Part shown: piece after piece, positions 1 through 5,937 of the stretch
How the letters are laid out: the number at the start of each line of letters is the position of its first letter
Numbering within the stretch: the stretch's first letter is position 1
DNA from: Verrucomicrobiota bacterium
GTDB lineage: Bacteria > Verrucomicrobiota > Verrucomicrobiia > Limisphaerales > J093
Assembly (NCBI GenBank): GCA_003695015.1
Contig: RFJD01000287.1
Span: 1-7,272, forward strand
Length of the DNA stretch: 7,272 nt
Direction of reading: 5' to 3'
Program-made: the position numbers and the translations under genes
Notes under the pieces: generated by a model
The model's input: only the letters and a program-made list of their open reading frames with translations
What the model was told of the DNA's origin: nothing
The model's database searches: none

Positions 1-633
1 CGGCAGAGGCACGCGATGCCGGCGCCAGCGTTCCGCTTCATAGATCGCAGCGACCCGGCGGTAGTCCTCCTCGATCGTGCCGCTCCACACCAGGTAGTCG
101 CATTCGGTCGCGTAACGCAGTTCCTCGCGGGCCACGGCCAACCGGCGGGCGATGGCCTCCTCGGGATCGGTGCCCCGGCCGCGCAGGCGTCGCTCCAATT
201 CCTCCCGGCGGCCCGGGGTGAGGAACACCGTGACCAGGCAATCGCCCAGCAGCCGGTCTTCCCGGGCCAGCCGGCGCAACGTCAACGTCCCCTGGACATC
301 CAGGTTCAACAACAGGTCCTGCCCGGCCTCCAACTGCCGCACCAAACCGCTGCGGGGGGTGCCGTAGCCGTGGCCGTAAACGGTCGCATGTTCGAGCAGA
401 TCTCCCTCGCGAAGCCGGCGTTCGAACTCCTCCGGTTTCAGGAAATGGTAGTCCACCCCGTCCTGCTCCCCCGGCCTGGGCGGTCGGGTGGTGCAGGTCA
501 CCACCCGGGCCAGGCCGGGCAGGCGCTCGAGCATGCAGCGGACCACGGTGGTCTTGCCGCTGCCGGAGGGACCGGTGACCAACAGCAGCACCGGCCGGCG
601 GTTGGGAACGGGAGTCGGGTTCTCGGCGGTCAT
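1..633 (-). CDS. gmk: Guanylate kinase (3' partial)
   Basis: Guanylate kinase is a cytosolic enzyme that phosphorylates GMP to GDP with ATP in purine nucleotide synthesis. Reading leftward from ATG at 633, the frame stays open for 211 codons to the window edge, so the stop lies outside. Visible family landmarks are the P-loop GPSGSGKTT (about residues 21-29), the GMP-binding stretch TTRPPRPGEQDGVDYHF (about 48-64), the VYGHGYGTP loop (family form is usually HGNYYGT), the LDVQG strand, and an Arg-rich lid followed by RGTDPEEAIARRL. The length already matches the usual 190-210 residues, so only a few C-terminal residues are probably missing. The start is set by an ATGA overlap with the stop of the upstream yicC-like gene, which implies translational coupling. 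The yicC-gmk order is common in bacteria. The N-terminal dozen residues are Pro-rich and not conserved. Confidence 0.96.
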   Translation of the reverse strand, partial: MTAENPTPVPNRRPVLLLVTGPSGSGKTTVVRCMLERLPGLARVVTCTTRPPRPGEQDGVDYHFLKPEEFERRLREGDLLEHATVYGHGYGTPRSGLVRQLEAGQDLLLNLDVQGTLTLRRLAREDRLLGDCLVTVFLTPGRREELERRLRGRGTDPEEAIARRLAVAREELRYATECDYLVWSGTIEEDYRRVAAIYEAERWRRHRVPLP

Positions 634-1511
634 TCGATGTTTTGAACCTGTTCGCGCAGTTTCTCCAACTCGGTCTTCATGCCCACCACCAGCGCGCTGA
701 CGCGGGCGTCGGCGGCTTTGGATCCGATGGTGTTGACCTCGCGAAACATCTCCTGCAGCAGGAAATCGAGCGTCCGGCCCACCGGCTCCTTCGACCGCAT
801 CAGGCCATCCCATTGCTGGAAATGGCTGTCCAACCGGGTCAGCTCCTCGGTGATGTCGCAGCGGTCGGCAAACAGGGCCACTTCCTTGAGGATGCGCTCG
901 TCGGCGGGATCGATCCCCTCCAGGCCGCGTTCGGCCAACCGCTGCAGCAGTTGGTCCTGGGCCCGGCGCGGCACTTCGGGGGCCAGTTTCCGGACCTCGC
1001 GCGCCATCCGGCGGAGGGTTTTCACCCGCTCCCGCAGGTCCCTGGCCAGATGGGCCCCCTCTTTGCGGCGCATGCGGTCCATGGCGTCCAGGGCCTTTCG
1101 CAGCGCCTTCTCCAGCACCGGCCAGAACACCTCGGTGCGGTCGGTTTCCGCCGGCGGTTGCAACACGCCCGGCGCCCGCAGAATCAGCTCGAGTCCCGGC
1201 GGCTCGGGCAGCCGCAACTCCTTCTGCAAACGGCGGAACTCGGCGGCGTAGGCGCGGGCCAGGGGACGGTTGACCAGCGCCGCCTCACCCGCCGGCGGCG
1301 CGGTCAGCACCAGCTTGACCCGCACCGACACCCGCCCCCGGTTGATGCGCTGCAACACCGCCTCCCGGACGCGCGGCTCCAGCGGGTCCAGTTCCCGGGG
1401 CAACGACACTTGGACGTCCGCTTGGCGGCGGTTGACCCCGGCGACTTCGACGCTGAGGCGGCAGCCCTCGCCCGAAGCGACACCGCGGCCGTGGCCGGTC
1501 ATCGATCTCAT
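630..1511 (-). CDS. yicC: YicC/YloC family endoribonuclease
   Basis: This 293-residue protein belongs to the YicC/YloC family of endoribonucleases, which act on RNA in stress adaptation and small-RNA turnover. The N-terminus MRSMTGHGRG matches the family signature (usually IRSMTGFG). The C-terminal part carries the second hallmark: DFLLQEMFREVNTIGSKAAD followed by a Glu-rich tail ending REQVQNIE. The central Arg/Glu-rich region (about residues 140-220) fits the helical domain. Length is normal for the family. The ATG at 1511 is the only sensible start because the conserved motif begins at residue 2. No purine-rich ribosome binding site precedes it, and a CATAAT box lies only 8 bases upstream (1520-1525). 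It is first of a two-gene operon with gmk, whose ATG overlaps this stop. The function is assigned from the family; no active-site residue was inspected beyond the motifs. Confidence 0.95.
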   Translation of the reverse strand: MRSMTGHGRGVASGEGCRLSVEVAGVNRRQADVQVSLPRELDPLEPRVREAVLQRINRGRVSVRVKLVLTAPPAGEAALVNRPLARAYAAEFRRLQKELRLPEPPGLELILRAPGVLQPPAETDRTEVFWPVLEKALRKALDAMDRMRRKEGAHLARDLRERVKTLRRMAREVRKLAPEVPRRAQDQLLQRLAERGLEGIDPADERILKEVALFADRCDITEELTRLDSHFQQWDGLMRSKEPVGRTLDFLLQEMFREVNTIGSKAADARVSALVVGMKTELEKLREQVQNIE

Positions 1512-1519
1512 GGGCGCGG

Positions 1520-1525
1520 ATTATG
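1520..1525 (-). promoter_or_regulatory. Possible -10 box of yicC-gmk
   Basis: CATAAT on the minus strand matches the -10 consensus at five of six positions and lies 8 bases upstream of the yicC ATG. Transcription would then start almost at the ATG, giving a nearly leaderless mRNA, which agrees with the absence of a Shine-Dalgarno sequence. I see no good -35 box at 16-18 bases, so this is weak. Confidence 0.2.
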
Positions 1526-1613
1526 CCGGCAGGCGGCCGGCGAAGGCACGTCCTTTCGGGCCGGAGCGGACCGGGAGTTAGCCAGCCAAGTAGGCCCTCC
1601 GGCTGAGCCTCGG

Positions 1614-1640
1614 GCGCCGGAAAAGGCGGTTTGCCGGCGC
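1614..1640. repeat. Inverted repeat in intergenic region
   Basis: GCGCCGG (1614-1620) and CCGGCGC (1634-1640) form a perfect 7-bp stem around a 13-base loop. It lies between the leftward yicC operon and the rightward peptide locus. No T-run follows on either strand, so an intrinsic terminator is not supported. It may be chance in GC-rich DNA. The rest of 1512-1736 holds no convincing gene. Confidence 0.35.
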
Positions 1641-1736
1641 GCCGAAGTTGAGCGGAGGTTTTGGATCCGAGCACACGGCGCTCCGGGACCCGTGCGGCCC
1701 ACGCAGATGAAATCGCCCTAGGTTTGCACTTTGCCG

Positions 1737-1766
1737 TTGACATTCCGAGGTGGGAACGGCATATCT
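1737..1766 (+). promoter_or_regulatory. Candidate sigma70-type promoter for the peptide locus
   Basis: A perfect TTGACA -35 hexamer (1737-1742) is followed 17 bases later by CATATC (1760-1765), a weak -10 with three of six matches. It lies just upstream of the small Cys-rich peptide gene and points toward it. The A+T-rich stretch before the start codon (1771-1780) contrasts with the GC-rich surroundings. The -35 is convincing and the -10 is not. Confidence 0.4.
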
Positions 1767-1789
1767 CTGCAATTTTAATAGGTGTGCTT

Positions 1790-2018
1790 ATGAGGATCCT
1801 CGCTCTGAAAACCGCTGCTGTGGGCGGCGTTCTCGCCACAAGCGCGCTGTTGGTGGCTCAATCGCAACGGACGCTTTGCGTGTGAGTATGTGAATGGAAC
1901 CGAAGTCGCCCGCCGGTACTGTTATGTGGGGCAAGACTGTGAGCAGTATCGTGACGGTTATGGCACTAATGGATGTGACACCACCCAAATCGGATGCTGT
2001 GATCCGGTGACGCAGTAG
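1790..2018 (+). pseudogene. Small exported six-cysteine peptide, frameshifted
   Basis: I do not recognise a named family. From ATG 1790 the frame encodes a signal-peptide-like leader: MRILALK, then a hydrophobic core (AAVGGVLATSALLVA), then QSQ. It hits TGA at 1883-1885 after 31 residues. A different frame (offset +1) is open from 1809 and from 1881 reads as a compact Cys-rich domain starting CEYVNGTEV, containing RRYCYVGQDCEQYRDGYG and ending GCCDPVTQ, with stop TAG 2016-2018. Its six cysteines are spaced C-x12-C-x5-C-x11-C-x6-CC. That second frame has no ATG, GTG or TTG before the domain, so it only makes sense fused to the leader: one extra base, or a +1 ribosomal shift, between about 1857 and 1880. 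AGGTG (1780-1784) is a good ribosome binding site 5 bases before the ATG. An even cysteine count plus export implies disulfides formed outside the cytoplasm. Bacteroidetes NVEALA-type peptides, also small, exported and Cys-tailed, are a structural analogy only. Confidence 0.6.
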
Positions 2019-2072
2019 CGACCACTCATTTGCGAAGAGGTTACAGACCGCGTTCGGGGCATGCCCGTGGGC

Positions 2073-2101
2073 GGCGCAGCCGGGGCGTACCGCTCTGCGC
2101 C
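2073..2101. repeat. Inverted repeat between peptide gene and next CDS
   Basis: GGCGCAG (2073-2079) and CTGCGCC (2095-2101) form a perfect 7-bp stem with a 15-base loop. The transcript from the peptide gene to the next CDS would fold here. No U-run follows, so attenuation or mRNA processing is only a possibility. Confidence 0.4.
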
Positions 2102-2131
2102 AAGCGTGTTCATCCACACGTTTTCGACCGC

Positions 2132-2152
2132 TTGGGACCTGCGACGGTCCAA
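2132..2152. repeat. Second inverted repeat, 2132-2152
   Basis: TTGGGACC (2132-2139) pairs with GGTCCAA (2146-2152) around TGCGAC, with one bulged G. An alternative pairing, GACCG (2126-2130) with CGGTC (2145-2149), competes with it. With the hairpin at 2073-2101 it makes the 177-base gap upstream of the next gene unusually structured. Confidence 0.4.
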
Positions 2153-2195
2153 TCCGTGATTCTGTAACCCGGGCAAAGGCAAGTCCGCTCAAAAG

Positions 2196-2732
2196 ATGAA
2201 TAGAGAGTCATTCAAGCCTTCGCTTGCCTTGGGCATCGCTGTTGTCATGGCGCTCGTGGTCATAACGGCGCTCCAGCAACGCGCGCGCAGGAAGCTCGTA
2301 CAGCGCATTCCGGATCGTGAACTCTCAATCATTTCTCACTGGGAGCAAGCCGAATTCACCGGGCTCGCCGAGCTGCTGCGGCATCCGGAGATCTTGGATG
2401 ACATCGCCACGACAAACAGGACGCCCATCACCAGCCGGCAATCGCGGGCACTCAAGGACAGCATCCTCGCCGGCCTCGTGGCTTTCAGCAGAGGATCCTA
2501 TGAGGATTTTAAGGCATTTGTTTGTCCCGTCCCGCTGCCGTTGACGACCAATCGGCTGGAATCCATGCGCCGGTTCTTGCGGGATCCGTTCGCCTTTCCC
2601 ACCATCGGGCGAAAACCGGAAATCCGGGAGCCGAGGTCCATCATGCGGATTCTGGACCATGGTACGCCAGAGGAGGTCCACCGCGCTTACTTTCGCGTGA
2701 TGAGCGCGTACACTGACTACAAGGATTACTGA
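2196..2732 (+). CDS. Membrane-anchored protein of unknown function, N-terminal part
   Basis: I do not recognise this 178-residue product. Residues 1-8 are polar with one Lys, residues 9-26 form a hydrophobic segment (ALGIAVVMALVVITAL), and a basic cluster RARRKLVQR follows. This fits an N-terminal membrane anchor with a mostly helical soluble remainder. One Cys (C110) lies in FVCPVPLPL. The stop is TGA at 2730-2732, but the same frame stays coding-like through to TAG 3066-3068, which would give a 290-residue protein with a Cys-rich end. I therefore think this is the N-terminal part of one protein split by a nonsense codon. Ribosome binding is weak: an AAAGG lies about 17 bases upstream of ATG 2196. 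It sits between the Cys-rich peptide and the MauE-like gene on the same strand, which suggests a shared pathway. The codon pattern is clearly coding; the function is unknown. Confidence 0.75.
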   Translation: MNRESFKPSLALGIAVVMALVVITALQQRARRKLVQRIPDRELSIISHWEQAEFTGLAELLRHPEILDDIATTNRTPITSRQSRALKDSILAGLVAFSRGSYEDFKAFVCPVPLPLTTNRLESMRRFLRDPFAFPTIGRKPEIREPRSIMRILDHGTPEEVHRAYFRVMSAYTDYKDY

Positions 2733-2795
2733 CAAGCCGTTGCCATCAGCCGCTCGTGGTTAAGGACATTCTCCGCTGACTCCCTGCCGTCGGAC

Positions 2796-3068
2796 TTGAT
2801 GGACCTGATGTTCGAGAGGATGGAGAACGTGGGGGCCTTTCAGGCCATTCCGACGTATGACTGCGCTTCAAAGGCGAGGCAGTGCTTGGAGCGCAATCCG
2901 TTCTTGGTTTGCGCGGACGTGTGCCTGCTCGTGAAGCGCAGGCCGCCGGATCCGGTGGCACCGTTTGTGATTCGCTTTTTCTGGGCACCGGAGGACGAAG
3001 TCTGGATTCCTTATGCCCTTGGAATGGCCAGCACGTACGCGGAGACTGCGATCCAGCCGATGTTGTAG
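2796..3068 (+). pseudogene. Cys-rich C-terminal part of the split membrane-anchored protein
   Basis: This is the in-frame continuation of the preceding CDS after its TGA; the protein-like reading resumes directly at 2733 (QAVAISRSWLRTF). As an isolated ORF it would start at TTG 2796 or ATG 2799 and make about 90 residues, but neither has a ribosome binding site. This argues that it was translated as part of the upstream gene. It contains four cysteines in C-x6-C-x8-C-x3-C spacing (C223, C230, C239, C243 counted from the upstream ATG, the TGA as 179), then a Pro-rich segment and an aromatic-rich end (RFFWAPEDEVWIPYALGM). The cysteine array could bind metal or form disulfides, and both readings fit a locus with a thiol-redox protein. 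Either the gene is dead, or the TGA is read through, or the base is a sequencing error (TGG to TGA). Confidence 0.6.
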
Positions 3069-3115
3069 AGTGTGTTGTGAGAGGGTCACCTTGGCCACTG
3101 GCAGCAGGAGATCCT

Positions 3116-3148
3116 ATGGTAAACCCCTCCTCCGACCTCACACGATGA
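3116..3148 (+). CDS. Possible 10-codon leader ORF coupled to the MauE-like gene
   Basis: ATG 3116 has a strong ribosome binding site (AGGAG, 3106-3110, 5-base spacing). It opens a 10-residue frame, MVNPSSDLTR, whose TGA (3146-3148) overlaps the ATG of the MauE-like gene as ATGA. The MauE-like ATG itself has no purine-rich site directly upstream, so reinitiation after this leader would explain how it is translated. The peptide itself shows no regulatory run of residues. It is too short to judge by codon use; ribosome binding site and overlap are the only evidence. Confidence 0.4.
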   Translation: MVNPSSDLTR

Positions 3149-3642
3149 ACACGATAGTGAACAGCCGTCGCACTTCATGCGGAACGCCGGTCTGGAAGAT
3201 CGTGCTCGAACGCTGGTTTCCGCCTCTATTGGGCGCGCTCTTCTTGTTCGCCTCGGTGCTCAAAGCCGGCTCACTTGATCAACTGGTACTGGTCCTGCTG
3301 CACGATGGCATCCCCATGCGTCACGCGGCCCTTGTGGGGACTGCGTTGTGCTACGTCGAGGCCGTCGTCGGTGTCTTGCTGATATTCAACGTGGAGAATC
3401 GGGTTCTGTTTTTTGTGGCGTCGGGGTTGCTTGTTGGATTCACTGTTCAGCTCGTGTATTTGGGCGTCACGCAAGGACCTCCCTGCATGTGTTTCGGCCG
3501 ATATAACTGGCTATTTGGACGGACGTCAAACATGGCGTCGATTATTCAGAACGCGTTCCTCTTGACGCTCTTGATTCTCACGAGGCGACGGTTCCTCATT
3601 TCCAAGCGGGGACCGGTTGCCAGGGTTGATCGTGTGCCCTGA
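3145..3642 (+). CDS. MauE/DoxX-like redox-associated membrane protein
   Basis: This 165-residue integral membrane protein has about four transmembrane helices (near residues 26-42, 60-81, 87-107 and 131-147). Between helices 3 and 4 it carries PPCMCFGRYNWLFG (112-125), which matches the PCxCFG signature of MauE-type proteins (C114, C116). KAGSLDQL after helix 1 and YVEAVVGVLL in helix 2 also fit. MauE-family proteins are linked to disulfide formation or thiol transfer in the periplasm, first described for methylamine dehydrogenase, whose small subunit has many disulfides. Here the nearest upstream genes encode a six-Cys exported peptide and a Cys-rich anchored protein, so a role in their oxidation or reduction is a reasonable inference. 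No mau structural genes are visible, so methylamine use is not supported. I chose ATG 3145 because it overlaps the leader ORF stop (ATGA) and gives a normal family length; the frame is open further upstream to 3013 but overlaps the preceding gene. Confidence 0.8.
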   Translation: MNTIVNSRRTSCGTPVWKIVLERWFPPLLGALFLFASVLKAGSLDQLVLVLLHDGIPMRHAALVGTALCYVEAVVGVLLIFNVENRVLFFVASGLLVGFTVQLVYLGVTQGPPCMCFGRYNWLFGRTSNMASIIQNAFLLTLLILTRRRFLISKRGPVARVDRVP

Positions 3643-3645
3643 CGC

Positions 3646-3672
3646 TGACAATCTGTCATCACACCCGGTGTG
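3646..3672. repeat. Tandem small palindromes after the MauE-like gene
   Basis: Four bases past the stop lie TGACA-ATC-TGTCA (3646-3658) and CACACC-C-GGTGTG (3660-3672), two near-adjacent perfect inverted repeats. Their compact spacing is more like a protein-binding site than a terminator, and no T-run follows. What they control, if anything, is unknown. Confidence 0.35.
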
Positions 3673-3936
3673 GCCCGCGTCGCTCCGGCCGTGAGAAAGC
3701 TCATCTCGAGAGCACGTTCCACGCTCGATACCTCGAAGGAACGGCAACTGAACCAGGAAGCAGCGGAAAGCCGCAACGCAGCCGATTCCCTCATTGGCAG
3801 GATCATCTTTCATGAAGGAGCCTGGGCGAAATCCAACGAGGTAGAGGCGATGGAGGACCCCTGCCCAAGTGCCGCATGATGTGAACGAATCTGCCGATCG
3901 AAGAGGAAAGGGAGCCAAGCGGATGCGAGGAAGCCT
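3673..3936. other. Intergenic stretch without a convincing gene
   Basis: The best frame here starts at GTG 3670 and gives 69 residues (MARVAPAVRKLISRAR..., ending PCPSAA). It has no ribosome binding site, and overlapping frames on the minus strand are equally open. I see no domain, tRNA, terminator or repeat in it. GCGAGG (3925-3930) near its end serves as the ribosome binding site of the next gene. Confidence 0.5.
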
Positions 3937-5181
3937 GTGGATGTGAGCAGAAACGCAGCGCATGGTGTGCGGGCGATGCTGCCCGAGTCACTTGGAGTCG
4001 GATGGTTGTTTGCGTGGAAGGCAACCTATTTTCTCAGCTTGGTCTCCGGGTTGTTGATCTGGGGCAATTTGTCCTTGGAGCATTTCCATCAGGTCAATGC
4101 CCGGTGGCCGCGGGAGGGAGAACCGGTGTTCGCCAGCCACTTTGCCACTTGGGATGGGGCGCATTATCTGCTATTGAGCGAGCAAGGCTACGCGAAGGAC
4201 GTGCCTTCCTGCGCCTTTTACCCTTTGTGGCCGTTGGTGATGCGAGCGACGGCACCGTTGTTCGGGGGGAATCCGCTGGTCGGCGGGCTGGTGCTGTCGA
4301 ACTTGGCTTCGTTGGCCGCCTGGGTCATGTTCTACCGTTTGGTGGAACGACGGTGGGGGAAACGTTCCGCCTTGTGGGCGTTGGTCTTTCTGATCGTTTT
4401 TCCGGGCAGTCTGTTCTTCCAATTCATTTACAGCGAGAGCCTGTTTCTGTTGCTGTTGATGGGGCTTTGGTGGGCTTTGGAGGAACGGCGGCATGGCTGG
4501 GCTGCGGTTTGCGCGGGATTGTTGCCGCTGTGCCGCGGGGTCGGAGCCTTTGTGGTTTTGCCTTTGGCTTGGCATGCTCTGAGCGTGGCGCCGCCGGGAT
4601 GGTTGAAGTGCGGGCCCTCAGGCGGTGAAGGAAGAGAGGATGCGAAGGAGGACGAGCGGCGGGGTGGGGAGCCGGGCGGCCAGGATTGGGCGCCTTGGCT
4701 TTTGGTGGGAATGCCGCTGCTGGGGTGGGGTGTGTATCTGGCCTTGATGTGGCATTGGACGGGGAACCCGTTCGAGGGTTTCGCGGCGCAGAAGCACTGG
4801 GCGGTGCATTCGGTGGCGAACTTGTGGAACGTGCCGAAGTTCGTGATCGGCTTCTTCAGCCCAACCGAATGGCACGCCTTTCGGGGCTCGTTGCTGGACC
4901 GCTGCATCTTTGTGCTCCTGCTCTACACGTTGCCGGTGTTGTGGCGGTTGGACAAGGGGCTGTTGGTCTGGGCCTACGTGCTGGGGATTCTGCCGGCGAT
5001 GAGCGGGACGTTCACCTCATTTGTCCGGTTCGCCTCCTGCACGTTCCCGATGTTCATCGCGCTGGGGGTGGTGCTGAACCGGCGGAAGTGGCGTTGGTGG
5101 AGGTATGGGTTGCTGGCATCGTTTGCCGCGCTGCACTTGGTTTTGGTCTGGCGGTTCGTGAACTTCCGATGGGCGGGATGA
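3937..5181 (+). CDS. PIG-V-like mannosyltransferase family integral membrane protein
   Basis: This 414-residue polytopic membrane protein resembles the PIG-V/GPI mannosyltransferase II fold (GT-C type), which moves mannose from a polyprenyl-phosphate donor to an acceptor on the outer face of the membrane. Landmarks in order: first helix about 22-43; the loop motif ATWDGAHYLLLSEQGY (70-85), whose Asp73 is the likely catalytic residue; CAFYPLWPLVMR (92-103); FPGSLFFQFIYSESLFLLL (155-173), corresponding to the family's FPxxxFxxxxYxES; LPLCRGVGA (196-204); and further helices to the C-terminus. GTG 3937 is taken as start because GCGAGG lies 6 bases upstream; ATG 3976 is possible but has no such site and would still precede helix 1. 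A charged, Gly/Glu/Arg-rich loop (about 225-250) separates two helices and looks like an insertion. The gene stands alone, so the acceptor (glycolipid, protein or wall polymer) cannot be inferred. Confidence 0.85.
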   Translation: MDVSRNAAHGVRAMLPESLGVGWLFAWKATYFLSLVSGLLIWGNLSLEHFHQVNARWPREGEPVFASHFATWDGAHYLLLSEQGYAKDVPSCAFYPLWPLVMRATAPLFGGNPLVGGLVLSNLASLAAWVMFYRLVERRWGKRSALWALVFLIVFPGSLFFQFIYSESLFLLLLMGLWWALEERRHGWAAVCAGLLPLCRGVGAFVVLPLAWHALSVAPPGWLKCGPSGGEGREDAKEDERRGGEPGGQDWAPWLLVGMPLLGWGVYLALMWHWTGNPFEGFAAQKHWAVHSVANLWNVPKFVIGFFSPTEWHAFRGSLLDRCIFVLLLYTLPVLWRLDKGLLVWAYVLGILPAMSGTFTSFVRFASCTFPMFIALGVVLNRRKWRWWRYGLLASFAALHLVLVWRFVNFRWAG

Positions 5182-5218
5182 TGAGGGAGACAACAAGCGC
5201 GGAGGACGGGAGATGGAG

Positions 5219-5240
5219 GATCGTGAATCCGAGATCGTGA
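5219..5240 (+). repeat. Short direct repeat after the mannosyltransferase gene
   Basis: GATCGTGA occurs at 5219-5226 and again at 5233-5240, a 14-base period. It lies in the 114-base gap between two convergent features. No terminator hairpin is visible there. It may be a remnant of a tandem repeat. Confidence 0.4.
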
Positions 5241-5295
5241 AAAGGGAGGGTGGCAACTGGTGGTGGCACAGTGAAGAGCAGCCGGGTCAGCGGCT

Positions 5296-5930
5296 TCAGG
5301 TGGGGGCGGACTCGGTGGGTGGGAGAAAGTCGCGACTGCGTTCGGCGAAGGGGATACTCGGCAGGCCGAACAACTACATGGCCGGCTTGGGATCTGCGGT
5401 GTTGCGTTCCTCGAGCATGAGGAGTTGGTCGCGGCTGAGCAGGGCGGGGTGCCGGAAGAGGCGGGGCCGGAGCCCTTCGAGGAGGGCGGCTCGACCGCGG
5501 GCGAGGGGTGCGGGGATCTTGAGCTTCCAACGTCGGCGGCCACAGGCGACCAGGATGTGAACCAGAATTTGGTCGAGGGCATGATCTCGGGGCCGCCGAG
5601 GTCGAAGGTTCGCCCGATGGCGCGGGGTTCATTCACGGCGAGGGCGAAGGAGGCGGCAACGACTTCGACGGAGACCGGTTGCAAGGCGCCGTGACGGCTG
5701 TCGGGGAGGGGGGGAAGGGAGACCAACAACCCATTCGGGCGAACCGGTTCACGAACTGGTCGCCGGGCCCGAAGATCAAGGAGGGACGGAAAATGGTCCA
5801 GTCGAGCCCGCTGGCCCGGACGGCTCTCCGGGCCCCCTGAGGCTCGCCCAGGCGAAACAGCCCTGTGAGCCGCCCGGTGTTTCCGGAAGTTTGGGCTTGC
5901 AAGGGGCCGGCCAAGGTCGTTATGTACGCG
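5296..5930 (-). pseudogene. Decayed NDUFA9-like NAD(P)-binding epimerase/reductase
   Basis: Three minus-strand frames read in turn as one protein of the atypical short-chain dehydrogenase group related to complex I subunit NDUFA9. Frame A (about 5930-5740) gives VRASGLDWTIFRPSLIFGPG and DQFVNRFARMG. Frame B (about 5740-5580) continues with GLLVSLPPLPDSRHGALQ, then PVSVEVVAASFALAVNEP and GRTFDLGGPEIM. Frame C (from about 5580) gives ALDQILVHILVACGRRRWKL and LLSRDQLLMLEERNTADPKP, stops at TAG (5374-5376), and resumes as LFGLPSIPFAERSRDFLPPT to TGA 5296-5298. So there are two frameshifts and one nonsense codon, probably GAG (Glu) to TAG. The N-terminal third with the GxxGxxG nucleotide-binding loop is absent; tRNA-Leu occupies the place where it should be. 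Intact relatives are about 300 residues. The exact 5' limit is uncertain because similarity fades beyond about 5850. Confidence 0.8.
5897..5926 (+). promoter_or_regulatory. Candidate promoter of tRNA-Leu
   Basis: TTGCAA (5897-5902, four of six to -35) and TATGTA (5921-5926, three of six to -10) lie 18 bases apart. They end 11 bases before the tRNA 5' end, the expected spacing for a short tRNA leader. Neither box is strong. Confidence 0.35.
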
Positions 5931-5937
5931 TCCGGGT

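Noticed and set aside
16..645. Plus-strand frame of 209 residues
   Set aside because: Antisense to gmk, whose P-loop and GMP-binding motifs are unmistakable.
1614..1640. Intrinsic terminator
   Set aside because: The stem is perfect but no T-run follows on either strand, and neither flanking operon ends here.
642..1721. Long plus-strand frame of 359 residues
   Set aside because: It is the antisense shadow of yicC in GC-rich DNA; the minus frame carries clear family motifs at both ends.
1958..2182. Minus-strand ORF of 74 residues across the hairpin spacer
   Set aside because: No ribosome binding site or domain, it is antisense to the Cys-rich domain, and its composition fits chance or a repeat.
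3526..3963. Overlapping minus-strand ORFs in the 3643-3936 gap
   Set aside because: Several frames are equally open, none has a motif or start signal, and they overlap the MauE-like and mannosyltransferase genes.
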